Assembly: GCF_018881655.1 (NCBI RefSeq)
Contig: NZ_JACVPX010000003.1
Span: 1 to 64,000, forward strand
Length of the DNA stretch: 64,000 nt
Source: Polynucleobacter sp. Tro8-14-1
GTDB taxonomy: Bacteria > Pseudomonadota > Gammaproteobacteria > Burkholderiales > Burkholderiaceae
Reading direction: 5' to 3'
Shown: positions 16,751 to 25,451 of the stretch, one piece after another
Layout of the letters: every line of letters starts with the position of its first letter
Position numbering within the stretch: the first letter of the stretch is position 1
Notes under the pieces: model-generated
The model's database searches: none
What the model was told of the DNA's origin: nothing
The model's input: only the letters and a program-made list of their open reading frames with translations
Position numbers and translations under genes: made by a program

Positions 16751-19009
16751 CTAGGCTAATAAAGGTAGCTTTCGGATGCGATTGCCAGTCAATGCAAATA
16801 AGGCATTACTTAAGGCTGGTGCAACAGGAGGGACCCCTGGTTCACCCACGCCTGCTGGTGCCCTAGTGCTCGGCACGATCCAAGTCTCTACCTGGGGTGA
16901 CTCTGACATGCTCAATATTGGATAGTTATTAAAATTTGTTTGCTGAACCACGCCATCTTTGATATCTATCTTGCCGTACAAAGCTGCTGTTAATCCAAAA
17001 TTGACTGAGCTTTGTATTTGCTGGGCAACCGTATTGGGATTGATTACTGTGCCACAGTCAATTGCGCAAACTACCCTGTGGACCTGAGGTTTTCCATTCT
17101 GAATTGATGCTTCAACAACTTCCGCCACAATCGAGCCAAAGGATTCATGCAGTGCAATTCCTCTAGCGTGACCACTTGGAAGAGGCCCACCCCAATTTGC
17201 TTTTTTGGCAGCCAGCTGTAAGACTGTTAAATAGCGCGGCGCATCTGTCAGCAAGGATTCTCTAAAGGCTAGTGGATCTTGTTTAGTAGCATACGCCAAT
17301 TCATCCATGAAACTTTCTAGGAAGAAGGCATTTTGAGAATGACCAACGGAACGCCAATAACCAATTGGTACACCCATATGGGTTGGTATATGGGATATAT
17401 GTTGATTAGTAAAGGCATACGGAAAGTCAAACAGTCCTTCTGATGCTGTTTTATCTGGGGCATCAATTGGGCCAGCCAATGGAATGGAAACACGTTCCAT
17501 CCATCGAGGGGTAATGGCGTCACCAGCAGAGATGATGCGCAAGCTTTGCACTTGACCTTTTTCATTGAGGGCCGCTTTGAGCTGCGTGGCTTGCATTGGT
17601 CGATAAAAGTCGTTAGCCATATCTTGTTCTCGTGACCAAGTTAGCTGAACTGGTTTACCGTCTGTAACCATGGCAACTTGTACGGCTTGGGAGACAAAAT
17701 CAAGCTCTAGGCGTCGTCCAAATCCACCGCCCAATAAAGTCACATGAACATTTACCTTCTCAACAGGAACATTGGCGATTTTTGCAGCCATTGCTCTCGC
17801 TAGTCCTGGAATTTGAGTCGGGACCCATACATCCACTTGCCCATCTTTAACCTGGACAGTGCAATTCATTGGCTCAAGAGTTGCATGTGCCAAGTAGGGG
17901 GCAGAGTAGCTAGCTTCGATAATGTTGTTGGCTTTTTTCTCAGCCTCATTTGTGTCGCCTGTTTTATAGAAAGTAAAACCACTATCCGTTTTTATATTTT
18001 CGTGGAGTGTTTTCAATATTTGATCGGTATTAATGGCGCCATTTTTTCTCTCGGCCCACTGTACTTTGACTTGTTTAGATCCTTGCATCGCGTCCCAGGT
18101 TGTTTTGCCAACAACGGCAAAACAATTGGCTGATCCTGCATGGCTCTTGAGTGGAACGATACTTATCAATCCTGGTACATTTTGGTTTGTGTCTAGCTCC
18201 CTCACACTTCCACCCATCATCGGCGCTTGAACGATGGTTGCATAAAGCATGTTTGGCAGTCTGATATCTATGCCAAATATTGCTGAACCATCTGTCTTTG
18301 ATGGGATGTCCACACGTTTCGCACTCCTGCCAATTACCTCCCAGTTTTTGCGATCTTTTAACGTCACTTCATATGGCGTGCGAGCTGCAGCCTCTTTAGC
18401 AAAGTCTCCAAAGTGAGCTGATTTGCCACCAGGGCTAATAATTTTTCCATTTATTACCTGTAAATCTTTGGCGGGTACATTCCATTGCTTGGATGCAGCC
18501 ATCAGTAGGCTGGCTTTTGCTGTAGCTGCAGCATAACGTAAATTGAGCCACGAATCCGCTACTGAAGTAGAGCCGCCAGTAGCATTGATACCTAATTCAC
18601 GAGCAACTTTGCCAACAAGCCACTCACTACTTTTCATAATGAAAGGTTTTTCACCGTCATTGACGACGGGATGCAGCGGCAGGGCTCCCATAAAAAGTGC
18701 TACGTTGCCATAAATGCCGTCATAAGCAGCTTGGTGAAGATAAATGCTGGCCATTGGGGCGTTTAACTCTTCTGCTACAAGCATCATCAGGGCATTAAAA
18801 ATACCTTGTCCCATTTCACTTTTATTCATAGCCAGACCCACGCTACCATCGGGTGCAATCTGAATCCAGCCATTCAGAGAAATAGCCCCATCTCCAGTCA
18901 AGAAATTATCAGGACTTCCAAGTCGTGATCTGGCTGGGAGGACGCCCCATCCCACAATGAGCGCACCTGCAACACCAAGTGTGCTGAGGATCATCGTCCG
19001 GCGCTTCAT
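16751..19009 (-). CDS. Molybdopterin-binding subunit of aldehyde/isoquinoline oxidoreductase (IorB-like)
   Basis: 752 residues from ATG 19009, whose start overlaps the partner stop by ATGA and has an AAGGAG site; the longer frame to 19072 overlaps the partner further and is less likely. The N-terminus MKRRTMILSTLGVAGA resembles a twin-arginine signal. GGGFGRR (molybdopterin dinucleotide contact) and the C-terminal GEPGVPPVAPA are seen. IorB-type enzymes are exported aldehyde or N-heterocycle dehydrogenases that pass electrons to cytochrome c. Here, oxidation of a fatty aldehyde from AlkB/AlkJ is plausible. Confidence 0.87.
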   Translation of the reverse strand: MKRRTMILSTLGVAGALIVGWGVLPARSRLGSPDNFLTGDGAISLNGWIQIAPDGSVGLAMNKSEMGQGIFNALMMLVAEELNAPMASIYLHQAAYDGIYGNVALFMGALPLHPVVNDGEKPFIMKSSEWLVGKVARELGINATGGSTSVADSWLNLRYAAATAKASLLMAASKQWNVPAKDLQVINGKIISPGGKSAHFGDFAKEAAARTPYEVTLKDRKNWEVIGRSAKRVDIPSKTDGSAIFGIDIRLPNMLYATIVQAPMMGGSVRELDTNQNVPGLISIVPLKSHAGSANCFAVVGKTTWDAMQGSKQVKVQWAERKNGAINTDQILKTLHENIKTDSGFTFYKTGDTNEAEKKANNIIEASYSAPYLAHATLEPMNCTVQVKDGQVDVWVPTQIPGLARAMAAKIANVPVEKVNVHVTLLGGGFGRRLELDFVSQAVQVAMVTDGKPVQLTWSREQDMANDFYRPMQATQLKAALNEKGQVQSLRIISAGDAITPRWMERVSIPLAGPIDAPDKTASEGLFDFPYAFTNQHISHIPTHMGVPIGYWRSVGHSQNAFFLESFMDELAYATKQDPLAFRESLLTDAPRYLTVLQLAAKKANWGGPLPSGHARGIALHESFGSIVAEVVEASIQNGKPQVHRVVCAIDCGTVINPNTVAQQIQSSVNFGLTAALYGKIDIKDGVVQQTNFNNYPILSMSESPQVETWIVPSTRAPAGVGEPGVPPVAPALSNALFALTGNRIRKLPLLA

Positions 19010-19458
19010 GCTCGCTCCTTTGCTGCGGTATGTATGGCAGCCTTGACTCTTTGATACGTACCGCAACGGCAAATATTGGACATCGCTTCATCGATATCAG
19101 CATCGGTTGGCTTAGGTTTGCGTGCCAATAAATCTACAGCGGCTAATAGCATGCCACTTTGACAATAGCCACATTGTGGAACTTGTTCTTGAATCCAAGC
19201 AGCTTGAAGAGGGTGGGGCTTTTCTGGGGTGCCTAAATATTCAATAGTGGTAATTTTTGCGCCAGAGACACTTTCCACCGGGGTTACGCAGGAACGCGTA
19301 GCTCGACCATTAACGAGAACAGTACAAGCTCCGCAAGCGGCTATGCCGCAGCCATATTTCGTTCCAGTCATATTCAAAACATCGCGAATAACCCACAGTA
19401 GGGGCATGCTAGGATCTACCGTCAGCTCAACTGATTTATCGTTAATGGTTAATTGCAT
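19006..19458 (-). CDS. (2Fe-2S)-binding subunit of molybdenum oxidoreductase (IorA-like)
   Basis: 150 residues with the two iron-sulphur domains of the xanthine oxidase family small subunit. The plant-type cluster uses Cys37, Cys42, Cys45 and Cys57 (CGIAACGAC ... C); the second uses Cys96, Cys99, Cys130 and Cys132 (CGYC ... CRC). It carries electrons from the molybdenum site of the large subunit, whose gene overlaps its stop. There is no signal peptide, so export would be by piggyback on the Tat signal of the partner. Confidence 0.92.
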   Translation of the reverse strand: MQLTINDKSVELTVDPSMPLLWVIRDVLNMTGTKYGCGIAACGACTVLVNGRATRSCVTPVESVSGAKITTIEYLGTPEKPHPLQAAWIQEQVPQCGYCQSGMLLAAVDLLARKPKPTDADIDEAMSNICRCGTYQRVKAAIHTAAKERA

Positions 19459-19517
19459 ATTTTCTCCCGAATTGATAGATCTAGGAATGCTACATTCTCA
19501 AAAACTAAAAACCATTA

Positions 19518-20282
19518 CTAATCCAGCCCATCAAAATTAGGAGCGCGCTTTTCTAAAAAGGCGGTCAGAGCCTCTTTCGCTGCAGGACTATGAAGCTTAT
19601 CAATGAAGAGTTTGCCCTCAATATCAATTTGATTGAGTACTGCAGTCTTCAGAGCGCCATCTTTCAATAGTGACTTAGTGCGTAAAACAGACCCGAAGGA
19701 GAGGGAGGTAAGTTTTTGAGCTTGCAGCTCTGCATAAGGCAAAGCGGATGGCTCTGTAATTACCTTGTTTGCAAATCCAATTTGCTTTGCATCGTCAGCG
19801 CTCATGGGTTCGCCAAAAAGCAATATTTCTGACGCTCTTTGATGACCAACGAGGCGTGGAAGTAATAAAGAGATGGCGCCTTCTGGAACCAATCCTAGCG
19901 AAACAAATGGAAAAATAAAGCGTGCATCCTTTTGAGCGTATACCAAATCACAATGAAACAGTAATGTCGCCCCTATACCAACGGCAACACCATCAACCGC
20001 AGCGATTAACGGCTTAGTTAATCCTGCCAGCACTTTCAATAGGTTAATGGGCGGGGCATCTTTATGAGTAATGGGGGATTGCATGAAATCAGCAATATCA
20101 TTTCCGGCAGAAAAGGCATTGCCAGCCCCAGATATCAACATCACTTTTACTTCGGGATTTTGGTCGCCATCAGACAATATCTGCGTAAGCTCACTATACA
20201 TGGCATTGGTGAATGCATTTTTTTTCTCAGGACGATTCAGTAGTATCTTGAGGATGCCATCCGATAGATGATGATTAATCAT
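19518..20282 (-). CDS. Enoyl-CoA hydratase/isomerase family protein
   Basis: A 254-residue crotonase-fold protein. Seen are the N-terminal NRPEKKNAFTNAMY, the oxyanion-hole motif SGAGNAFSAGNDIADF, and the second oxyanion strand AAVDGVAVGIGATLLFHCDL. At the usual first catalytic Glu position it has Gly-rich sequence, as in isomerases (PPEGAISLLLPRL retains one Glu). It probably hydrates or isomerises enoyl-CoA intermediates in beta-oxidation. It lies 5 bp downstream of the nitronate monooxygenase-like gene, within the fatty-acid operon. Confidence 0.85.
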   Translation of the reverse strand: MINHHLSDGILKILLNRPEKKNAFTNAMYSELTQILSDGDQNPEVKVMLISGAGNAFSAGNDIADFMQSPITHKDAPPINLLKVLAGLTKPLIAAVDGVAVGIGATLLFHCDLVYAQKDARFIFPFVSLGLVPEGAISLLLPRLVGHQRASEILLFGEPMSADDAKQIGFANKVITEPSALPYAELQAQKLTSLSFGSVLRTKSLLKDGALKTAVLNQIDIEGKLFIDKLHSPAAKEALTAFLEKRAPNFDGLD

Positions 20283-20287
20283 GTCGT

Positions 20288-21268
20288 CTATGCTGTACCT
20301 TTAAGCAAATTCGCTTTAGTTTGATCATATTCAGCCTTTAAGCGACCTACAAATTGCGCTGTAGGTGTAACCGCTTTCACGGCGCCAATACCTTGACCGC
20401 AACCCCAAATATCCTTCCAGGCTTTCTGAGCTGCGCCACCAAAGTTCATCTTGCTTGGATCGCTTTCGGGGAGATTGTCTGGGTCCAAGCCGGCATTGCG
20501 TATAGATGGCGCTAAATAGTTGCCAGATACGCCAGTAAATAGGTTGCTCAAGACAATATCGTCTGAATTGCAATCAACCACCGCTTGCTTATACGCATCA
20601 CTGGCACGAGCTTCCTCGGTAGCGATGAATGCTGAACCAATATAAGCATAGTCAGCGCCCATTGCCTGAGCAGCTAAAACAGCGCCACCAGTAGCAATGG
20701 ATCCACTTAAAACTAGCGGGCCTTTAAACCACTCCCGAATCTCCTGAATCAATGCAAATGGGCTTTTAATGCCAGCATGTCCACCAGCGCCAGCTGCAAC
20801 AGCAATTAAGCCATCAGCACCTTTTTCTATCGCCTTTTTAGCAAAGGCATTATTGATAATGTCATGCAATACGATTCCGCCATAACTATGTGCGGCAGTA
20901 TTAATTTCTTCACGAGCACCTAACGAGGTAATGATAATGGGTACTTTGTATTTGACGCACAGAGCCATATCATGTTCAAGGCGATCATTGCTCTTGTGCA
21001 CAATTTGATTGATGGCAAAGGGTGCGGCAGGCTTTTCAGGATGTTCTTTGTTGTATAGATCCAATGCAGTGGTAATTTCAATCAACCATTCTTCAAACTG
21101 CTCAGCCGGCCTCGCATTAAGTGCGGGCATAGAGCCAATCACTCCCGCTTTGCATTGGGCAATTACCAATTTAGGATTGCTGATAATGAATAGAGGCGCT
21201 GCAATGACGGGTAAATTACCATCCGCCAAATGTTTACGAAGAACTTCTGGAAGAGGTTTATTGCTCAT
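20288..21268 (-). CDS. Nitronate monooxygenase-like FMN protein
   Basis: 326-residue TIM-barrel flavoprotein of the 2-nitropropane dioxygenase family. Typical features are the start PVIAAPLFIISNPKLV, AAGAGGHAG (flavin-phosphate loop with the conserved His) and SGSIATGGAVLAAQAMGADYAYIGSAF. Members detoxify propionate-3-nitronate, and some act in fatty-acid operons as enoyl reductase-like enzymes. Here it is flanked by enoyl-CoA hydratase and thiolase genes, so a lipid-related role is possible. Confidence 0.85.
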   Translation of the reverse strand: MSNKPLPEVLRKHLADGNLPVIAAPLFIISNPKLVIAQCKAGVIGSMPALNARPAEQFEEWLIEITTALDLYNKEHPEKPAAPFAINQIVHKSNDRLEHDMALCVKYKVPIIITSLGAREEINTAAHSYGGIVLHDIINNAFAKKAIEKGADGLIAVAAGAGGHAGIKSPFALIQEIREWFKGPLVLSGSIATGGAVLAAQAMGADYAYIGSAFIATEEARASDAYKQAVVDCNSDDIVLSNLFTGVSGNYLAPSIRNAGLDPDNLPESDPSKMNFGGAAQKAWKDIWGCGQGIGAVKAVTPTAQFVGRLKAEYDQTKANLLKGTA

Positions 21269-21288
21269 ATTTTTAAATGATCTGTGGA

Positions 21289-21744
21289 TTACTGCTCAGC
21301 TTTGTACCAAACTTGGGTACGACCTAATAATGGAACCCCAATATAGCCACGGACATCCATTTTCTTGCCATCTTCAGTGGCAACCTTGACTTTGTAGGTT
21401 TCGCCATTCTTAGGATCCAAGATTTTTCCATCTGACCAAGCGCCTGACCCATCTCTTTTAAGATCACTCATAATTTTCATGCCAACAAGTGGTTTATCTT
21501 TGCGATCATCTTTGCAGAGATTGCAATAGACTAGCGGCGTTTCGCCAGGAGATGGGAATGTCTTGATGATGGTGCCCTGTAAAAGGCCATTGGCTTCTTC
21601 AATCTTAATTAAGGAAGCTGGTTGATTGGTTTTATCATCAATCGTTTTCCAAACCCCAATAGCTGGGTCGGTTGCTTGAGCGTACACATTTCCCGCGATC
21701 AGACTAAGACAACATGCCGATAAGATCAGTTGTTTTTTTAGCAT
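21289..21744 (-). CDS. DUF2147 exported protein
   Basis: From ATG 21744 (preceded by a GGGGGC-AAGAG site) the protein has 151 residues with a Sec signal ending near GNVYAQ. The mature sequence IGVWKTIDDKTNQPASLIKI and the segment GMKIMSDLKRDGSGAWSDGK are DUF2147 hallmarks, a small beta-barrel resembling fatty-acid-binding folds. Such genes commonly accompany beta-oxidation genes in Burkholderiales, which suggests handling of lipid in the periplasm. A longer reading frame to 21792 overlaps the thiolase stop and lacks support. Confidence 0.85.
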   Translation of the reverse strand: MLKKQLILSACCLSLIAGNVYAQATDPAIGVWKTIDDKTNQPASLIKIEEANGLLQGTIIKTFPSPGETPLVYCNLCKDDRKDKPLVGMKIMSDLKRDGSGAWSDGKILDPKNGETYKVKVATEDGKKMDVRGYIGVPLLGRTQVWYKAEQ

Positions 21745-21785
21745 TCTCTTGCCCCCTAATATTGGTTGATGTTGATAAATTCTGA

Positions 21786-22982
21786 TTAACAACGCTCAAA
21801 GATTCCAGCAGCGCCCATACCAGTACCAACGCACATTGTCACCATGGCGTGCTTAAGATTACGTTTCTGTAGGGCATGAATCGCTGTCGCAGCTCGGATG
21901 GCGCCGGTTGCCCCCAATGGATGTCCAAGGGCAATAGCGCTACCCAAAGGATTAACTTTACTTTGATCCAAGCCAAGATCTCGAATGACTGCTAAAGACT
22001 GGGCTGCAAACGCTTCATTCAACTCGATCCAGTCCAAATCCTGCAAATTGAGTCCAGCTAGTTTTAATGCGGCTGGAATCGCCTCTTTAGGGCCGATACC
22101 CATAATTTCAGGTGGAACACCCTTAACGGCAAAACTGACAAAGCGTGCCAAAGGGGTAAGGCCAAAGGTCTTGATCGCTTTTTCACTGGCTAAGATGAGT
22201 GCGCCAACACCATCAGAGGTTTGTGAGCTGTTGCCAGCGGTAACGCTACCTCTAGCTGCAAATGGAGATTTGAGTTTAGCTAGACCTTCAATTGAAGTGT
22301 CAACGCGCGGACCTTCATCCTTCAAAAAATCGCGCCATTGCACATCTACTTGACCCTTGTCTAGATTCATGGAGCGATAAGCCACCTTGACTGGAAAGAT
22401 TTCAGAATTAAATTCACCGGCGGCTTGTGCGGCCATGGCCTTTTGATGCGAATGGAATGCAAAAGCATCTTGATCCTCACGACTGATCTTCCATTGCTGC
22501 GCAACTTTCTCAGCAGTTAAGCCCATGCCGTAAGCAATACCAATATTTTCATCACCCATAAAGATTTCTGGCGACATTGATGGCGAATTGCCGCCCATAG
22601 GCACCATGCTCATTGACTCAACACCACCAGCAATCATGACATCTGCTTCACCAACCCTTATGCGGTCAGCGGCCATAGCAATCGCATTTAAGCCTGATGA
22701 ACAGAAGCGGTTAACGGTAATGCCGCCGACAGTATTGGGAAGGCCGCCTAAAAGAAGTCCAATGCGGGCCACATTTAATCCTTGCTGGCCTTCTGGCATG
22801 GCGCAGCCAATAATGGCATCTTCAATTGCTTTGGGATCTAAGGTGGGGACTTGTGTCAGTACGTGCTGCAAGGCATTGCCAAGTAAGTCATCCGGACGAG
22901 TATTTTTTAATGCACCTCGTCCAGATCTACCAACGGCACTGCGAGTGGCAGCAACGATATATGCGTCTTGAATATTTTTCAT
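21786..22982 (-). CDS. fadA: Acetyl-CoA C-acyltransferase (3-ketoacyl-CoA thiolase)
   Basis: 398-residue thiolase. The acylated cysteine is Cys94 in NRFCSSGLNAI, followed by GGVESMSM, the GHPLGATG histidine motif and the C-terminal CVGTGMGAAG with the second catalytic Cys. It cleaves 3-ketoacyl-CoA with CoA to release acetyl-CoA. It follows the FadN-like gene after 17 bp and completes the beta-oxidation spiral with it. Confidence 0.93.
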   Translation of the reverse strand: MKNIQDAYIVAATRSAVGRSGRGALKNTRPDDLLGNALQHVLTQVPTLDPKAIEDAIIGCAMPEGQQGLNVARIGLLLGGLPNTVGGITVNRFCSSGLNAIAMAADRIRVGEADVMIAGGVESMSMVPMGGNSPSMSPEIFMGDENIGIAYGMGLTAEKVAQQWKISREDQDAFAFHSHQKAMAAQAAGEFNSEIFPVKVAYRSMNLDKGQVDVQWRDFLKDEGPRVDTSIEGLAKLKSPFAARGSVTAGNSSQTSDGVGALILASEKAIKTFGLTPLARFVSFAVKGVPPEIMGIGPKEAIPAALKLAGLNLQDLDWIELNEAFAAQSLAVIRDLGLDQSKVNPLGSAIALGHPLGATGAIRAATAIHALQKRNLKHAMVTMCVGTGMGAAGIFERC

Positions 22983-22999
22983 AGTGATATCTCGGTAAA

Positions 23000-25441
23000 T
23001 TAGTTTCTAACAGGCTTGCCAGTTTGGAGAATACCCATAATCCGTTCCATGGATTTAGGGTGGCCAATGAGCTCCACAAAAGCCTGACGCTCCAGTTTGA
23101 GCAGCCACTCTTCAGTAACTAGCGTTCCTGCATCGACATCGCCACCAGTAATGATCTGAATGATCTTCTGAGCAATGTGCGCATCGTGTTCAGAGATAAA
23201 GCCACCGTCACGCATATTGACTACTTGACCCATCACGGTGGCGGCAACAGAACGGCCACCAACCGGTATTAAGGTTGGTATAGGAGGTCTGTATCCGGAG
23301 TAGCGCATTGCTTTGACTTGATCTTGTGCCAAAGCCAGTAATTCATAAACGTTTACAACGATAATGTCACCCTTTTGGAGGTAAGCCATCCTCATTGCTT
23401 CTTGAGCTGATGAAGAAACCTTAGCCATTGCAGCATTTTCAAAAGCGGCTTTGGTGAAATCCAAATAATTGGTGTTCCCAGCAAGCGCAACGCCTTGAGC
23501 CGCACGAATGGCTGCTTCTTTAAGTCCGCCACCAGCAGGTAATAAGCCAACACCAACTTCCACCAGGCCAATATAGCTTTCCATAGCAGCAACTCTGCGC
23601 GCAGATTGGAGAACTAATTCACAACCACCGCCTAAAGCAATGCCAGAGACTGCAGCAACTACAGGTACTTGGGAGTATTTGATTTTCATCATCGTGTCTT
23701 GAAACTCTTTGACGAACGGCTCTACTCCAGCAGGGCCGCCTTTCATAACCATTGGCATCGCAGCCTCCAAGTTGGCGCCTGCAGAAAAAGGTCCTCCAGG
23801 TGTGCCTAGCTTCAATGATGTAGGCTGCCAGATTACCAATCCCGCATAATTTGCCTCTGCGATCTCAACCGCTTTTTGTAGACCACTTAATACGTCTGGA
23901 CTAAAGGTATTCATCTTCGAGCGGAATGAGGCAATTAAGACCTCTGGCTGATTGGCATCGACCCAAGCTCGGAAGTCCGTGTTTTCAAAAACAGTGGTGC
24001 CCGCTGTTTTAGGGTCTGGAGAACCATCTCCTAACAGTGGCGCTCTAAATACTTGCTTTTGATACACCGGCAAAGTAGAGCGGGGGATGTATTTATTCTC
24101 AGATGCAGACCATGAACCTTCAGGTGTATGGAAAGCTTGCTTATCCGCAACTGGCCCACTAAAGATCCATGCGGGCAAAGGTTCTTTGCTTAATGTTTTG
24201 CCAGCATCGATATCTTCTTTAATCCAATTAGCTACTTGTGTTAATCCAGCGGCTTGCCAATCCTCAAACGGACCTAAATTCCAGCCATAACCCCAACGCA
24301 TTGCAAAATCGATTTCTCGAGCAGATTGCGCAATCTCACCAAGATGAATAGCGCAGTAGTGGAAGATGTCTCGATAGATAGCCCATAAGAACTGAGCTTG
24401 TGGTTCGTCGGTCTCGCGCAGTAATCCAAGGCGTTCTGCAATCGGTTTTTTCAGAATGCGTTCAATCAGCGGTTCAATCGTTGCGGTAGAGGGCTTGTAT
24501 TCGCCGGTGGCAGCATCCAATACAAGAACATTCTTCCCATCCTTGCGATAAAAGCCTGCTTTGGTTTTCTGTCCCAGCGCACCTTTTGCAATGAGTTGAC
24601 TAACCACTTCAGGCGTTTTAAATAGGGCAGAGAAGGAATCGCCTTGTAATGCATTTTCCATGGTCTTAATGACATGGGCCATAGTATCCAAGCCAACCAC
24701 ATCGCTGGTTCTAAAGGTAGCTGATTTAGCACGTCCAAGTTTGCTGCCGGTAATGGCATCAACTTCATCAAAGCCTAGGCCAAACTTTTGTGCCTCTGCA
24801 AACACTGCCAGGATCGAGAAAACACCTACACGGTTGCCGATAAAGTTCGGGGTATCCTTAGCGCGCACAACCCCTTTGCCCATCGTGGAAGTCATAAAGG
24901 TTTCAAGTGCATCCAATACGGCGGGATCAGTGTCTGCCGCTGGAATGAGCTCTAGTAAATGCATATACCGAGGTGGGTTAAAGAAGTGCACGCCACAGAA
25001 GCGCTTCTTCAGATCACCAGAAAAACCTTTGGCAAGTTCGCCGATAGGAAGGCCTGAGGTATTGGTAGCAAACAGAGCATGCGCCGGAATATGTGGCGCT
25101 ACTTTTTCATAGAGAGCATGCTTCCAATCGAGACGCTCTGCAATGGCTTCAATGATGAGGTCGCAACCCGCTAAAAGACCTAAGTCGTCCTCATAATTTG
25201 CTGGAGTAATTAGATTGGCTTCTGAAGATAAACCCAAAGGTGCCGGCTTTAACTTTTTAAGATTCTCAATCGCTTTAATGGCAATTGCATTCTTATTAGA
25301 AGGTTTGCCATCTTCAGAATTCGTCGGCAAATCAAACAACACTACAGGCAACCCTACATTAATACATTGCGCAGCAATCTGAGCGCCCATCACGCCAGCG
25401 CCTAGGATGGCTACTTTCTTAATAATCTTGTTATCACTCAT
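23000..25441 (-). CDS. Bifunctional 3-hydroxyacyl-CoA dehydrogenase/enoyl-CoA hydratase (FadN-like)
   Basis: 813 residues with the dehydrogenase first: NAD-binding GAGVMG at 14-19 and the catalytic FCGVHFFNPPRYMHLLE (His). The crotonase domain comes after about residue 480, with GALGGGCELVLQSA-like sequence (SGIALGGGCELVLQSA) and EVGVGLLPAGGG. This order is the reverse of E. coli FadB and matches Bacillus FadN and its proteobacterial relatives. It performs hydration and the NAD-linked oxidation of long-chain acyl-CoA. Operon partner of thiolase and acyl-CoA dehydrogenase. Confidence 0.92.
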   Translation of the reverse strand: MSDNKIIKKVAILGAGVMGAQIAAQCINVGLPVVLFDLPTNSEDGKPSNKNAIAIKAIENLKKLKPAPLGLSSEANLITPANYEDDLGLLAGCDLIIEAIAERLDWKHALYEKVAPHIPAHALFATNTSGLPIGELAKGFSGDLKKRFCGVHFFNPPRYMHLLELIPAADTDPAVLDALETFMTSTMGKGVVRAKDTPNFIGNRVGVFSILAVFAEAQKFGLGFDEVDAITGSKLGRAKSATFRTSDVVGLDTMAHVIKTMENALQGDSFSALFKTPEVVSQLIAKGALGQKTKAGFYRKDGKNVLVLDAATGEYKPSTATIEPLIERILKKPIAERLGLLRETDEPQAQFLWAIYRDIFHYCAIHLGEIAQSAREIDFAMRWGYGWNLGPFEDWQAAGLTQVANWIKEDIDAGKTLSKEPLPAWIFSGPVADKQAFHTPEGSWSASENKYIPRSTLPVYQKQVFRAPLLGDGSPDPKTAGTTVFENTDFRAWVDANQPEVLIASFRSKMNTFSPDVLSGLQKAVEIAEANYAGLVIWQPTSLKLGTPGGPFSAGANLEAAMPMVMKGGPAGVEPFVKEFQDTMMKIKYSQVPVVAAVSGIALGGGCELVLQSARRVAAMESYIGLVEVGVGLLPAGGGLKEAAIRAAQGVALAGNTNYLDFTKAAFENAAMAKVSSSAQEAMRMAYLQKGDIIVVNVYELLALAQDQVKAMRYSGYRPPIPTLIPVGGRSVAATVMGQVVNMRDGGFISEHDAHIAQKIIQIITGGDVDAGTLVTEEWLLKLERQAFVELIGHPKSMERIMGILQTGKPVRN

Positions 25442-25451
25442 ATTTAGTCTC

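Noticed and set aside
22588..22971. 127-aa plus-strand ORF opposite the thiolase gene
   Set aside because: Low-complexity Ala/Pro/Ser/Arg-rich antisense product of a well-supported gene; typical mirror frame. The same holds for 21985-22353, 24660-25112 and 32199-32681.
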